64,000 nucleotides of DNA, taken from assembly GCA_024362935.1 (NCBI GenBank), contig JANCRA010000171.1, positions 124,001-188,000 of the forward strand, written 5' to 3'. Origin of the DNA: Setophaga petechia. Taxonomy: Eukaryota; Chordata; Aves; Passeriformes; Parulidae. The notes under the pieces were generated by a model. That model did no database searches, had not been told where the DNA came from, and was given only the letters and a program-made list of their open reading frames with translations. This document shows, piece by piece, positions 42,121 through 53,984 of the stretch. The position numbers and the translations under genes were made by a program. Each line of letters opens with the position of its first letter. Position 1 is the first letter of the stretch.

Positions 42121-42830
42121 ACTCTGTCCAAACACGGCAACTTTGCAGCCTTGAGCCCACATGCACAGCCCTGACTCCTGCACACTGCCACAGCAATCCC
42201 CTCGCTTGCTGCGGGCCATTGTCCTTGCTCAGCCTCAAACACTGTCGGGACACCTTCCCTTGGGCTAGGATTCCTACCTGAGCCCAGCACTGCACTTCCA
42301 TCTCCAGTGTTGCTTTCCTGTAAAAACAGGCCAAGGAAACCTGGGTGTGGCTCACGGTATTTTAGAGTGTCCAAAACTCGCTAAGTCACCGATCTTAGAG
42401 GTGAGCTGCATTTGGAATGAATGGGATGGAGAAGTAGTGCAACATGGAAAAAGGGAACAAAGAAAGAAATAGAGGAAAACATCTTGCATTGTTTCTTTCA
42501 TTTTCATTTTCCATCTGGAAAGCTGTTTCAGTTTTCCAGGAATCATCTGCTGTCTGCTCTTCTCAAGAACCTCTCCTGGAGAACAAGGTCGAGCTTGTGT
42601 CACAAGATTTGCCACCAGCTGCAGCTTCTCTTGGCTTTCCACACTGCACTGTGTGTGCAGCAGGACTTTTGCAGCAAAGCAGGACAAATGTTTGGAGAAC
42701 TTTCCATGTCCTTTCTTTTCCTGCTGGTCTGGGCAGTTGTGCCACTTTTTGTGAAGTTTTCATTGCAACTGTTTGTGCTGGTTTAGGGAAAATTTTGGGA
42801 GGAAACCTCGCAAAGGGGTCAGTCTAGAAA
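42100..42830 (-). repeat. PIM upstream block, left member of inverted pair
   Basis: Mirrors 46450-47800 with ~80-85% similarity by eye. The paralogue at 46450 carries an extra LTR (47018-47405). It suggests that a third PIM locus once lay beyond 47800. Confidence 0.7.
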
Positions 42831-43190
42831 GCAAATTCAAGCGGCCCCTCCCCCTACTAGTTCAGGAAAAGACTTCCCTGGAGAAAAGTTGAAAAAACCA
42901 GTTGCTTTAACAAGTAAAGTATTCACAAGCATGAAAAATGAATAATATTCAATAAAACCTCTTACAGCTCTGAAGACATGGCAAATTCAGAAAGTCCTTT
43001 TTGTGGGTTGCAGTTGGCTCACTCGGTCTCTTCTAAGTCCCTTTGGTGCTGGAATACAGCGTCCCAGACCTGGGTGGGCCACAGGTGTGAGCTGCTGGTG
43101 TTTCTCTGGGTTTTCAATGCAGAGCAGGTTTAAACAGTTCCAAGACAAAGGAAAGTCACAGCCCGAGGAACTTCTCTGCCTAAGCTAGCC
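42776..43190 (+). mobile_element. ERV-derived fragment (LTR-like)
   Basis: Starts TGTGCTGGTTTAGGG, contains CAATAAAACCTCTTAC (poly(A)-signal-like) and continues with TTGGTGCTGGAATACAG-like wording I associate with passerine ERV copies. The ends are not firm. Confidence 0.4.
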
Positions 43191-43196
43191 TAAAAC

Positions 43197-43682
43197 CAAA
43201 TTGCTGGACCTGGGCTGTGAAGGCATCGGAATATTTCCCAATCTGGGCCCTGGTGGTCCCAGCAAACACCTGATCTGGGTGGTGCTGGAGCCAGAACATG
43301 CAAATTTCAAATTTTGTATTTCTGTGCCAGCAAATTGCTGCATTTGGGCTGTGCCTGAATAGGGAAATTTCCAGATCAGGGCACTGGCAGTGCCAGCAAA
43401 AACCCCATTTCAGGCTCCAGGCTCCAGGCTCCAGGGAGGACTGGATCTGGACCCCTCCCTCTTTTCCTTCCTTCTTTCCTTCCTTCCTCCCTGGGGTCCT
43501 GCTGCCAGCAAACACCAGATTGGGCAGTGCTGGCCATAGGAAATTGCCAGGTTTTTGCTTTCTTTGCCAGCAAATTGCTGGACATGGGCGGTTCTGGAAC
43601 AGGGAAATTTCCAGATCTGGGCTCTGGTGGTGCCAGCAAACACCAGTGAAACCTTCTGCTCCTCGTCCGCACCGCTGAGCAG
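43197..43682 (+). repeat. ~130-bp satellite, first part
   Basis: Units marked by GCCAGCAAATTGCTG near 43197, 43328 and 43567, followed by GGGAAATTTCCAGATC and GTGCCAGCAAACACC. A CT-rich tract (43450-43490) is embedded. Confidence 0.75.
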
Positions 43683-44095
43683 TGGTTTCCCTGAGGACCA
43701 GCTCTGGCCACTTTACAGACAGAGACTGCTTTCATCTGGGGCTCTGCAAACAGAACTTTAATGAAGGCAAACACAACAAACAGGACGGCGTGCACAGTAC
43801 AGAGAGCGAAACATAAAAAAGCCTGGGTGCAGGGTCTAGCAGGGATATTTCTACATTTATTTATGGGGAGGGGTTAAGGTGGGATCTGAGAGAAGGACCC
43901 AAGAGGAAGGAATGATTAACAATATTACACTTTTTGCAGTAAAAAGTAACCAATGGTAGCAAAGAGAACTCAGAACTTTCTAGTAACAATCTGCAGAACT
44001 GAACAAGAGGATTATGGGCGGGAGCTCCTGCTCACTCTGACCAAAGAGGGTTTTCCCACGGCCTTAAGCCAAGGTCTCCCCCCAACACACCAGAT
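43683..44095. other. insert within the satellite, possible LTR
   Basis: Unlike the flanking satellite. Contains ACTTTAATGAAGGC, TACATTTATTTATGG and GGCGGGAGCTCCTGCTCAC. No gene. The satellite resumes at about 44100. Confidence 0.35.
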
Positions 44096-44693
44096 CTGGG
44101 CCATGCCGGTGTCAGCACCAGGAAGCTGCTGGGCTTTGGCTTTCTTGGCCAGAAAATTGCTGCATTTGGGAGGTGCTGGCACCAGGAAATTGCCAAATGT
44201 GAACTTTCTCTGCCAGCAAATTGCTGGAATTATGCTGTGCAGGCATCTAAAAAATTTCGGATCTGGGCACGGGCGGTGTCAGCAAACACGAATCAGGTTG
44301 CTTTAAGTACCAGGTATTTGATTGATTTTTGCTTTCTTTGCCAGCAAATTGCTGGAATTGGGCTGTGACAGCACTGGGAAATTGCCAGGTCTGGACACTG
44401 GCAGTCCTGGAAAACACCAGATCTGGGTGGTGCCGGCCCCAGGTATTTGCTGGGTTTTGGGTTTCTTTGCCAGCAAATTGCTGCACTTGGGCTTTGCCTG
44501 CACTGGGAAATTTCTGCATCTGGGCAATGGCAGTGCTGGGAAACTCCAGGTCTGGGCAGCAACAGAGCCAGCAATGGAAAATTGCCTGATTTTGGGGTTT
44601 TTTGCCTGCAAATTGCTGCACTTGGGCTGCACCAGCACCAGGAAATTTCTGGATCCGGGCACTGGCAGTTGCGGGAAACACCAGTTTGTGAGA
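44096..44693 (+). repeat. ~130-bp satellite, second part
   Basis: Unit marks near 44149, 44213, 44340, 44469 and 44607, with spacing mostly 127-138 bp. All units share GCCAGCAAATTGCTG and CTGGGAAATTxC. Confidence 0.75.
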
Positions 44694-45250
44694 GCCAAAA
44701 TGAGGGATGTGGGACTGCAGGCAGCTCTTCAAAATGCAGTTTATTGTTTCCAAGGTGATACAGCAGTCCAGGGTCGTGGGTGACAGAGCTGTGCCTACAG
44801 CTGTCAGCTCCAGCTGCAGGCCTGGAGACCCTTAGTTTAGGTTACAAATGCATTCTATACTTTTCTTTGCTGGGCATCTTAATACATCAGAACCAATCTA
44901 TACCTTAGCCTTTATCTATAGCCAATCATAACTATCATTACCATATTCATGCTACTATTCTCCAATCACTAAAAGTTAGTACATTACAGTTTAAGCTAGA
45001 AGCTGTTTTCCAGTTTTCTTGCAGTGGAAAATTCTGAGACCTTTGTTCTACTTGCAACATTTGCTGACTTCTTTGCCTGTGCTATCTTTCTGCTTGGTAG
45101 AAACATCTTCTTGTTTGAGGTGGCTTTATCCTATGCTCTAAGTCATAAAACGTCCTTCTAACTAACATACACTTTGCCTTCTTAGCTATCCAAAAAGACT
45201 GGCTCATTAATTCTTTTCTTTTCTATCAAAACTTGCTTTCATTTCTATCC
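44694..45250 (-). mobile_element. ERV LTR
   Basis: On the minus strand a poly(A) signal in AATAAACTGCATTTTGAAG precedes a short R/U5-like end. The upstream part is AT-rich with TATA-like words. The 5' boundary near 45250 is a guess. Confidence 0.45.
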
Positions 45251-45329
45251 TTCTTCAGACAATACATTCAAAACTCTTTCTGGCAAGCATCCATATCTGT
45301 GAGACTTTCTTGTCCAACTGCATCCCTGT

Positions 45330-45660
45330 ATAGTGGTCAAGTGCCTGAGGCCAAGAGCACCTGGACAAAGGGGACAGTTCTTTTCTAGAGGAAGGAAACC
45401 ACAGAACGCCAGGGTTTTGAAGGCAGATGAGAAGCAGTCACCAGAGGCCAAGGCCAGCCAGACCTGTCTGTCCTTGCAGCTTTTGTCTGAAAGCAGCCCT
45501 TGGATATATGGAGAGTTTTGGGGGTGGAATTCCATTTCAGCCATGTGTTCCTGGACAGGAATGACAGTTCTCCATAGGAAGGAAAGGGCCCTCACGGCCC
45601 CTCACGGCCCCTCACGGCCCCTCACGGCCCCTCACGCTCACGGCCCCAGGCGCGGGGCTC
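45330..45660 (+). repeat. diverged 190-bp units and (CCCTCACGGC)n
   Basis: Two diverged units of the GACAGTTCT...GGAAGGAAA family (see 17591-17990), then about five 10-bp units at 45588-45640. Confidence 0.6.
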
Positions 45661-46100
45661 CTCCCAAAGGAGGAGGGCTCGGGCCCTGCTTGTTCTTTCA
45701 TTTCAGTCCCTTGCCAGCAATGAGTACAGACGGCCTGAAATGGAGCCTTTGCCCAGCGTTTCCCTCGGGCTTCATGGCGGGCTGAAGCTCTGTGCTGGCG
45801 CTGGCCCGAGCGCCGCCATCGCTGCAGCCGCCAGGCCTTTGCTGTCCCCCCGTGTCCGTTCCCTGTGCCCGAGTCCCGCCCGGCTCTGGCAGCAGCAGCA
45901 GCCGCAGCGCAGGGGGCGCCGGCCCGGCCCAGCCGGGGCTCCCGGCCAGGAGCAGCAGCAGCGCCGGCCCCTTCCCGCCTGCTCCTGCCTCGGCTCCCGA
46001 GGCCTTGAACCAGCTCAACTCGGCACTGCAGCAACACGCACCCGCACACAGCCCTGACTGCTCAGGGCCCGCCTGTGCTGCCCTGGGCCAGCCCTCAGAG
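45661..46100. other. CpG-rich DNA, possible dead PIM promoter
   Basis: GC/CpG-rich with (CAG)n-like tracts. Its position next to the mirrored PIM upstream block hints at a CpG island, but no exon is found. Confidence 0.3.
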
Positions 46101-46449
46101 GAAGAAAGGATCGGCTTCCAGCGCTCTTTTCAGCATTCTGTGACTCACCCTGAGCTGACAGCAGGAGGCTGCTGCTGCCTTTGCCTTGCCAATTGGAGAT
46201 CACGGCTGCCCTTGGCCCTCTTCTGCTTGCCACCTGAATTTTATCAGTACAACAGCACTTGCCTCTTTCAATCACTGCTACCCACTGTGCTTTTGTGATG
46301 GTGAACTCAGTGTTTTTGTCACAGGCATCATGATTAGCAGAGATTGAAATGCTCACAAGTCCTTGAGCACTAAGTCAAGGGGAATGAAAGCCTGCTGGTG
46401 CTGTTGAAATAGAATCAACTGACAGAGACCATCACAGAAATTGCCTCTG

Positions 46450-47800
46450 GAGTGGCAAATCAAATGAAAAAATCCACCAGGAGAAAGAAAAAACTGAACT
46501 TGACTGGCTTCATTCCTTCCTCAGAGCAGCAGGAAATGGAGATGCCCAGAGGTATTTGCAGCTGCTGCTGATCCCAGTTGGAGTCCAGCCCTGTGCAGAG
46601 TCCCAGCGGGAAGCTGAGCCCAGCCCAGGGAGCTCCCAGAGTGTCCTGGAGATTCTTTCTCTGCATTCGGTCAGGCTTGCATTCCCCAGCAAGTCCCCAA
46701 CAAAACCTCCTGTTTGCTTGGGTTAGAACGGGCACAATGAAAACCTCAGCAATGGCACAACTGCCCAGCCCACAAGGAAAAGACAAGTTGTCAAGGAATG
46801 CAAACATTTGTCTTGCTTTGCTGCAGAAGTCGTGCTGCACTGACAGTGTGGAAAGCCAAGAGAAGCTGCAGTTGGGGCCACATCTTGTGACAGAAGCTGC
46901 ACCTCGTTCTCCAGGAAAGGTTCCTGAAAAGGGCAGACAGGACTGGGGAGAAGATTCCTGGAGAGGTGAAACAGCTTTCCAGAAGTGAAATGAAAATGGA
47001 AAGGAACAATCCAAGACTGTCACAGACATCTTTTCATGAAATGCTTTCCTTAGGATTTTTTCCTCTTGAGAAGCTGAGAGGCCTCAGGAACAAATTGTAA
47101 ACAATGTTTATCTGCTACTGTGGAATGCAACAGGTGGATCTTTAATTGGCCCATCTTGGATGCTTATAATCAATGGCAAATCACAGCCCAGCTGGCTCAG
47201 ACTCTCAGCCTGAGGCACAAACCTTTGTTATTCATTCCATTCCATTCTTAGCTTAGCTGGACTTCTGAGATGAAACTATTTCTTCTATTATTTAAGTATA
47301 GTTTTTATGTAGTATATATCATGAAATAATAAATCAAGCCTTCTGAAATATGGAGTCAACATTCTCATGTCTTCCCTCATTTGAAAACCCCTGAACACCA
47401 TTACACGGGATGTTTTCTTCTATTTATTTCTGTGCTCCCCTTTTCCATGTTGCACTGCTTCTCCATGCCATGAATTCCAAATGCATCTCACCTCTCAGAT
47501 GGATGACTTAGTGAGTTTTAGGCACTGTAAAATACCATGAGCTGCACCCAGTTTGCCTTGCCCTGGTTTTGTTGGAAAGCAATGCTGGAGGCAGAAGTGC
47601 AGCGCTTGGGTCGGGCAGGAATCCTGCAGGCAGGGAATGTGCCCCGGCAGTGTCTGAGCCTGGGCAGGGACAATGCACAGCAGCGAGCGAGGGATTTGCT
47701 GTGCCCCTGGGCAGGAGTCAGGGCTCTGGATCTGGGCTCAGCACGGCGAAGTTGCCGTGTTTGGACAGACTCAGGGGCTGCCCCGAGGGCAGCGAATGGG
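46450..47800 (+). repeat. PIM upstream block, right member of inverted pair
   Basis: Mirror of 42100-42830, split by the LTR at 47018-47405. Confidence 0.7.
47018..47405 (+). mobile_element. solo LTR, 388 bp
   Basis: TGTCACAGACATC...GAACACCATTACA, with AATAATAAATCAAGCC as poly(A) signal. The paralogous block at 42478-42490 lacks it and reads straight through (GAAAACATCTTGCATTG), which fixes both ends. Confidence 0.75.
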
Positions 47801-47829
47801 AGAGTTCCCGGCTGGGAGAGGCCCCAGCA

Positions 47830-49149
47830 CAGGAGGGGATCTTGTCCCTCCTCGAGGCCCTTGAAGGGTCTTCAGGCCCCTCTGAGGTGGAGGTTTTCTG
47901 TTTTAGGACTTTTTGGGGTGATCCCAGCACTCCAAGAGTGCTTTTTCCTCCCCATTTTAGGGTGTTTGTGGGGCCGCAGCCACACAAGCCCCTTTCAAGG
48001 GGGGATCATGACAGCTTTAAGTGACATTTTCATGGGGCCCCCACTCCAAGCCCCTGTAGGGGATGTTTTGCCTCCCAGGGTGATTTTTGGGGTTCTCTCT
48101 ACCATCGCCGCTTTAAGGGCCCCCACTATGGTCCGGTCCCACTGAAGTCCCCTTAAAAGGGCAACACCACTCCTGTTGATTCCAACAGCAGAGCCCGGGG
48201 GGGGGGGGGTGGGGTGGGGGGAGTTGGAGATCCTGGGAGGGTTGGGGGTCTCGGGGGAGTTTGGGGGCCATGGGAGGCTTTGGGGGTTCTTGGGTGATGG
48301 AAATGGGGTCTCTGTCATGGGTATAAACTGTTGTGAGTGGTTTCTGGGGGGGTTTTGTGTACACCTGGGCTTTTGGGGGGTCATGGTGGATTTTTGGAGG
48401 TTCCCAAGGGGGGTTTTCAGGGATCCCAAAGTGGGGCATTAGGCGATGCCAGGGGGAACCCAAGGCTACTTTGGGGTACCTGTTGGTGACAGAGATGGGG
48501 AACCCGTGCCAGGTATGAACCTTCTCAGGGGGATCTGGAGGGGTGTCGGGAGGTCATGTGGGAATTTTGATTTCCTGGGAAGGTTGGGGGGGAGGTCTGT
48601 ATGGGGTTTTGCGGTGTTGGGGTGTTTTTCGAGGGTCTAAGGATGATTTTGGGGTCCCAGGAATTCTGGGTTGCTCTAGGAAGGTTGGAGTTCCCAGGAG
48701 GATTTGGAATTTCCTTGGCAATGACAGAGCTGGGACCCCGTGCTGGGAATGAACCCCCTCACTGAGCACGGGCAGCGTCAGCGTGTTCAGGGGGATCCCG
48801 GGGGGGAGCCTTGGGGGTCACCCCAACCCCCAGAGGACCCCAAATGCAAAGGGACCCCCGAACTCCCCTCAGCGCTGGATCTGCTGCAGGCAGGGGGGCA
48901 CCAGCACTCAGACACCATCCCCACCATCACAGGGGCGCTGTGGAAGAAATCTGGGGGGGCACGGACAGGTCGGGGGGGACCCCCAAAACCCTGGGAATGG
49001 GGGAACACAGGGGAACTCCCGGGAATCCCCATGTGCGAGTATGGGAGACCCAGGAGGAGTTTGGTGGGGCTGGGTGGGTCGTGGGGGCCCCCCAGGAGTC
49101 TTGGGAGGGGGGAAGAACAGGGTGACCCCCAGGATGGGTTTGGGGGAAC
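47830..49149 (-). other. G-rich DNA, probable 3' side of MHC relic
   Basis: G-runs on the plus strand (for example 48197-48227) and short GGGGTT/GGGATC repeats. Long open frames reflect base bias. Cytoplasmic-tail exons of the MHC relic may hide at 48880-49000, but I cannot fix them. Confidence 0.35.
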
Positions 49150-49254
49150 CGGACTGGAGCCTCCAGACGCCGAATCCGATGAGGAGAACAACGCCGATGG
49201 CAGCGCTGACAGACACAGGGAGCACCAGGGTGGGATTCCCGCTGGACTCCGGCT
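49150..49254 (-). pseudogene. MHC class I transmembrane exon
   Basis: A 105-bp open segment after CTTCCCAG reads EPESSGNPTLVLPVSVSAAI then GVVLLIGFGVWRLQSG. This is the short extracellular stalk, membrane helix and basic stop-transfer of passerine class I heavy chains as I remember them. The donor GT is present but weak (GTTCCC). Only ~300 bp separate it from the leader exon, so exons 2-4 (alpha1-alpha3) are missing and no antigen-presenting protein can be made. Confidence 0.6.
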
Positions 49255-49549
49255 CTGGGAAGCACGGCATGGTGAGGCGGGGAGGGGAACCCCCATCCCG
49301 CTGCTCCACATTCCCAAAGGGTGGGATAGGGGTCCAGGGGGTCTCTGGCTCAAGGAAAAGGGGGCTCTGGGGGCTGGGAGAGGCGGGATGGCCGGGAAGG
49401 GGGTGCGGGGTTGTTGGTGCCGAATAAGGGGGTGCAGGGTGGAACCCCTGGCCGGGAAGGGGGTGCGGGGGGATGGCGGCGCCGAGGAATGGGGGTTCAG
49501 GGGCCCCTCGGTGCTCCGGAACAGGCGATCAAAGAGTCCCGGTGCCGGG

Positions 49550-49616
49550 GGTCCCCCTCAGCTCTCGCCGCCCCCCGGGGCCCCAGGAGCGCCCCCAGCC
49601 CCAGCGCTGGAGCCAT
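49550..49616 (-). pseudogene. MHC class I leader exon
   Basis: The ATG at 49616 opens MAPALGLGALLGPRG, the signal-peptide type of songbird class I chains. The hydrophobic core is shortened and no canonical GT donor follows (GCGAGAG where GTGAG would be expected). It lies ~100 bp downstream of the X-Y promoter elements. Together with the transmembrane exon it marks a gutted class I gene. Confidence 0.55.
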
Positions 49617-49689
49617 CGCGCTGCTCTGCTGCGGCCCCGCCCCCTGAGCCGCCTCCGGCCCCGCCATTGGCGCCGCTCTTTGCTTCCCG

Positions 49690-49732
49690 CCAATGGCGGG
49701 TGGAGTCTGCAGTGACGTCACCGGTCGCCGGG
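49690..49732 (-). promoter_or_regulatory. MHC X1-X2-Y promoter module
   Basis: Minus strand: CCCGGCGACCGGTG (49732-49719) fits the X1 consensus CCYRGHRACNGRTG at every position. TGACGTCA (49720-49713) is a perfect X2/CRE box. After 15 bp comes the inverted CCAAT Y box CCATTGG (49697-49691 region). These bind RFX, CREB/ATF and NF-Y, which recruit NLRC5 or CIITA. A second CCAATGG lies at 49670-49664. Confidence 0.8.
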
Positions 49733-50108
49733 CAAAGGGAGGCCTGGGGGTGAGGTGCCCCGGGCTGGCCGGGAATGGGGTCCGGGGGTCCCCGGGCTCA
49801 TGGGAACGGGGGATCCAGGGGCTGCCAGAGGAGGATACCCGGGAAAGGCCGTGCAGGGGGTGTGGGGGCAGGATGAGGGGGTGCAGGGGGTCCTGCAGCT
49901 GGGGAAGGAGATGCGGGGGGGTCCCAGTGCCCAGGAATGGGCATTCAAGGGGGTCTCCGGGGGCTCCCCAAAGCCCCTCCCGGGGGGCAGCAGGAGCTGG
50001 CTCAGGAGCTCTGGGCAGAGAAAAGGGGGTGACCCCGGCTTGTGGGGGACATGGGGGACTCACACACGCTCCCGGGGGGGTACACGACCCCCGGGGACCC
50101 CCCCTCAC

Positions 50109-50172
50109 CTTGTCCCGCAGGGGAGGCCGAGCCCCAGCCCGGGCACACGAAGCCCCCGAGCCCCGGCAGCAT
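50109..50172 (-). other. candidate first exon upstream of MHC relic
   Basis: ATG in a CCAAG-ATG context with 64 bp to a GTGAGG donor, encoding MLPGLGGFVCPGWGSASPAG. CpG-rich surroundings (50150-50290) could be its promoter. No match is recognised. It may be the start of another gene or a chance frame. Confidence 0.3.
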
Positions 50173-50292
50173 CTTGGGGGGGCGTCCGGGGCCGGGAGGG
50201 GCAGGAGCCGGGAAACGGCGGCGGCTGCCGGGGGCCGCGGCTGCCTGGGAACCGCCAACGCGGCGGCGCCGTCTGTGACAGCGGCGCGGCCT

Positions 50293-50814
50293 CAGTTGCC
50301 TGAGAACGCGGCCCTGGCTGCTTGTGCGCAGCCTGGGCTCCTGCAGGCGGCTGCACTGCGCCATTCGCCACGGGAATTGTTCGCCGAGCGTTGGTCTGCG
50401 CAGAGAATTCCTACAAGTGCACAGCATTGGCCTCTGCAAAGAGCTCAGCAAGGTGCAGAGCATTGGCCTCTGCAAAAGGTTCCTGAATTTCCTTTGAAGC
50501 TAAAGATTGAGTAAAGTTGAACTTTTTGGTTTTGTCTCATCTGCACTCTGAGAGAGAATGCCAAAGGGAAATACAGGATGGGATGATGCCCATCTTCTGC
50601 TGCAGCAGTTCAGTGGTGTGCACAGCTGAGTGGATGAACAATATATGCTCTACTTATTGTGCTTTTTTTTTGCACTGAAGAAATGCAACATTTTCTAAAA
50701 GAGCTCTCTATACTATTTTTTTTCCTTCAGTGACTGCTTAAACTGCTTAAAGGTGAACAAGTTCTGTTCAGGTTTCATTGGGTTGTTATCATCTGGTTTT
50801 TAAAATTATTAGGG
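50293..50814. other. no gene seen
   Basis: Contains a short duplication (GCACAGCATTGGCCTCTGCAAA and GCAGAGCATTGGCCTCTGCAAA paraphrased, near 50419 and 50456) and T-rich tracts. Confidence 0.35.
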
Positions 50815-51190
50815 AGAGGCCTCTGAATTGCTGCAGCAGCCTGGCTGCCCTCAGCAGACATTCTGGCCAGAAGCCTTGTGAGCTCACCCAGCACAGCAGA
50901 GAACCCACACAACAGGAATTCCATCCTTGGGGAGGGATGGGATTTTCCCTGTGTCAGGTTGCACAAAGCTCCTGCTCCTGGACAATTCCTGGGATGGGGC
51001 ATCCACTTCTCTGGAAGAACATTTGCAGTTTTGTTCCACTCTCATCATTGTAAAAAATTTCCTCCTTTTAACAAATGTAAATCCAGCCTCATTCACTTTA
51101 GATATATTGACTCTTATTCTGCCACTGCAAATTTGGGACAAAATACCTTTGACCGTTACTTTTCCATTTTCACAGACATTGGAGAGGACC
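50815..51190 (-). mobile_element. CR1 3' UTR fragment
   Basis: The plus strand reads as a reversed CR1 3' end: CCTGGGATGGGGCATCCAC, TTCTCTGGAAGAAC, CATTGTAAAAAATTTCCTCC, TAAATCCAGCCTC. No coding part. Confidence 0.5.
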
Positions 51191-52129
51191 CAAAAATCTC
51201 CCAAGATGGGGCTGGGATGCCTCATCACATAACCAGCAGGTAGAGGCTGCAGGCTCTGGGCTCAGTGGGGTGGAGACTGAGGACAGAACAGGAGCAGCCT
51301 GGCAGGGGCTGAAGGGTGGTTTCAGAGAGGCTGGAACTTTTCTTGCTAGAGGATAGAAGCATGAGAAGGAAATCATGGCAGCAAGGGCAGCTGGGCAGGC
51401 CCAGGCTGGGCAGCAGCAGAAAGGAATTTCCCTGTCAGGGCAGGGCTGTGGCGCAGCACGTCCCCCAGCAGGAGGCTGGAGCAGCCCAAGGCTCTGTGTG
51501 GGCAGGCAGAGGCAGGCAGGAGGCAGAGCTGTGAGCAAAGGAAGGGCCCAGGCAGGTGGGGCAGGCGGGGGATGCCGACAGCCTGCAGGGCCAGAGGCGC
51601 AGGTTTGCTCAGCATCAGAGACACCTTTATCTTGTTTGTCCCCACCTGTCATCACTGCCACCAGTGTTCTGCTCTACCTGCAACCTGGGGACGCTTTCAT
51701 ATGAGTTGTGTCCTTCTGCAAGACCCATTGGAAGTTAAGGAAAATTTGGACTTTGAATCTGATTTGGAGCTTATGAGGGGGTTTTGATCACACCCTGAGG
51801 CACTGATGAGTGTGATGCCAAGAGCAGCAAAGCCCCAGAGGGTCATTGCAGTCCTTGTGCTGTGTCTGTGCTGCTGAGCTGGGCCGGGCTCCTGGCCCAG
51901 AGGCAGCTCCTGGCAAGGGCAGCGCTGCAGAGAGACAGCTCTGGCCAGGAGCAGCTCCTGTGCACAGCCCAGCAGGGCTGGGGCACTGCCAGGGCCCCTC
52001 AGGGACACCAGCAGGGCACAGCCTGAGCTCACAGGGGCTCAGCACTGGCAGGGGCTGTGGCATGGCCCAGAGGGGGCTGTGTCACAGCAGCACCTCTGTG
52101 GCTGTGTCCTAGAGGCACAGAGCAGCTGT
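51191..52129. other. GC-rich DNA, no gene supported
   Basis: Open frames are short and lack domains. 51690-51790 has a GT-rich segment with a short acidic frame (LEVKENLDFESDLELMRGF) that I cannot place. Confidence 0.3.
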
Positions 52130-52530
52130 GATGTCAGCAAGGGGCTGTGTGACAGCACAGAGTGGGCTGTGTGAGGTCACAGAATGGGCTGTGACAACAC
52201 AGAGCTTGTCGTGTGAGGTCATCAAGCAGCTCCAGCATCACAGAGGGGTCTGTGTGACATCACAGAGCAGGCTGTGACATCATGGCATGGCTGTATGACA
52301 TCACAGAGCAGGCTGTGACATCATAGAGGGTCACTCTGTGATATCAGAAAGTCATTTGTGACATTGCTGGATGTCTGATTAACATCACAGAACAGGCTGT
52401 AACATCACAAGGGCTGCGTGACGTCCCAGATGGGCTGTGACATCACAGTGGCTGTGTGACATCACAGGGGCTGTGTGATATCACAGGTGGCTGTGTGACA
52501 TCACAGGAGCTGTGTGACATCCCAGGGGCT
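52130..52530. repeat. TGACATCACAG satellite, block 3 of 4
   Basis: Same unit and orientation as 12880-13400; mirror of 28385-28940. Confidence 0.8.
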
Positions 52531-53420
52531 GTGTGAGGTCCCTGGGGAGGTCACTCTGCCCCGGCCCCCTCACAGCTCCCCCCAGAGCAGTCCAACCCTG
52601 CTCGTGCACAGCGGGGTCCCCTGTCCCCCCGGGTCCCCCCGCCCCCGGCCTCGCAGCCTCCCCCAGAGGATGTTCCACCAGATCGACCCCAGAGCCTGAC
52701 ACGGGGACGGGGGCCGGGGCCCTGGGGGTGTCACAGGGGGACAGGGACCCCCCGGCAGCGTCCCCGTGTCCCCCAGGGCCAGAGCCTGGGCCAGGGCTCC
52801 TTCACCCTGCTACAAACGAGGGGCTGAGAGCGCTGAGAAAATCCCCAGCAAGGGATCAGCAAAAACCAGATTGAATATTAAGGGACAGCAGCACAAAATT
52901 CCTTGGCAAGAGTCACTCTGCTCCTGACTGGACACTCCAGGCACACCAAGGAAACAAAGCAACAACAAAACCAAACAAAATCCAGGCAGTCAAACGAGAA
53001 ATTAACCCAGAACTGTCTATGTTTGTGCGCCTGTGTGTGTTCTGAAAAGGCAGTGAGGGCAAGGACAAAAGGAACATGGCCCAAAAGCTAAACAGAGCTC
53101 AAACTTAACAGGGCTTGAGTGACAACTCAGACTTCAGCATTTAGCAAAAGAACAGCACTTGACGCTATTTAACCTTACTTATAACCTAGGACTTAATGAT
53201 TTAGTAGTGGAATAACACGTTATAATATTCAACATAGCTTAAAACTTATATTAAAATGAACAACTTAGCAAAACAACTGTTAGCAGCATTTAACTTAGCT
53301 TACAGCTTGTGACTCACCCTCACTTACAGGCCTGACTGGCTCAGCTCTCCAAGGCACTCAAAGCCCTCAGAGAGCAGCATTTCTGCCACATTTCCCCAGC
53401 ACAGGCACTCCTGTGTGCAC
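52531..53420 (-). repeat. duplicated block B, right
   Basis: Mirror of 27480-28384, including the satellite-adjacent module and the CTTAATATTCAATCTGG segment. Confidence 0.7.
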
Positions 53421-53984
53421 ACACACACGCAGAGTCAGTGCAAGGCACCTGTGAGCAATTCCCCTGAGGGCAGGGAATGCTCCCTGAGGATGCTTTGGCA
53501 TCTCCCCAGCAAAGGGCCAAGGGCTGAGGCTGGAGGAGTGAGGGGATGGGCCCAGGCTCCGTGGTTGTTCAGGATCCCCGAGTGCAGCAAACGGGAGAGT
53601 TCCCGGCTGGGAGAGGCCCCACTCCGAGGGAGTGGCTGGCCCAGGAGAGCTCCAAGGGCTCCTTTTGGAGCGCTGTGGGCAGGGCCCCAAGAGAGGGGCT
53701 GCAGTGCCAGCAATGGTTCATCCTGGCCGCACTTGGCATCAGCAGCTTTCTTTGGCACAGTGAGAACAGGGATGTTGTGCCACGCAGGGAACAGAAACAG
53801 CTGCCAGGGCTGCTGCTAAAGGAAGCAGGAGCTGGTTGGGCAGCAGCAGTGGCTGGAGCAGACAGTGTTTGTGATGAGCTGCAGAGGAGCTGAGCCCAAG
53901 GGCTGTTGGCCAAGGCCGAGCCCCAAGGAGCATTTCTCAGCTGGCAGGGCGGGCTGAGAAGGGGAGGGGGGAATGCAGCAGCAC

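Noticed and set aside
48740..49753. 337-codon open frame on the plus strand
   Set aside because: It lies antisense to the MHC relic in G-rich DNA; Gly/Arg bias only.
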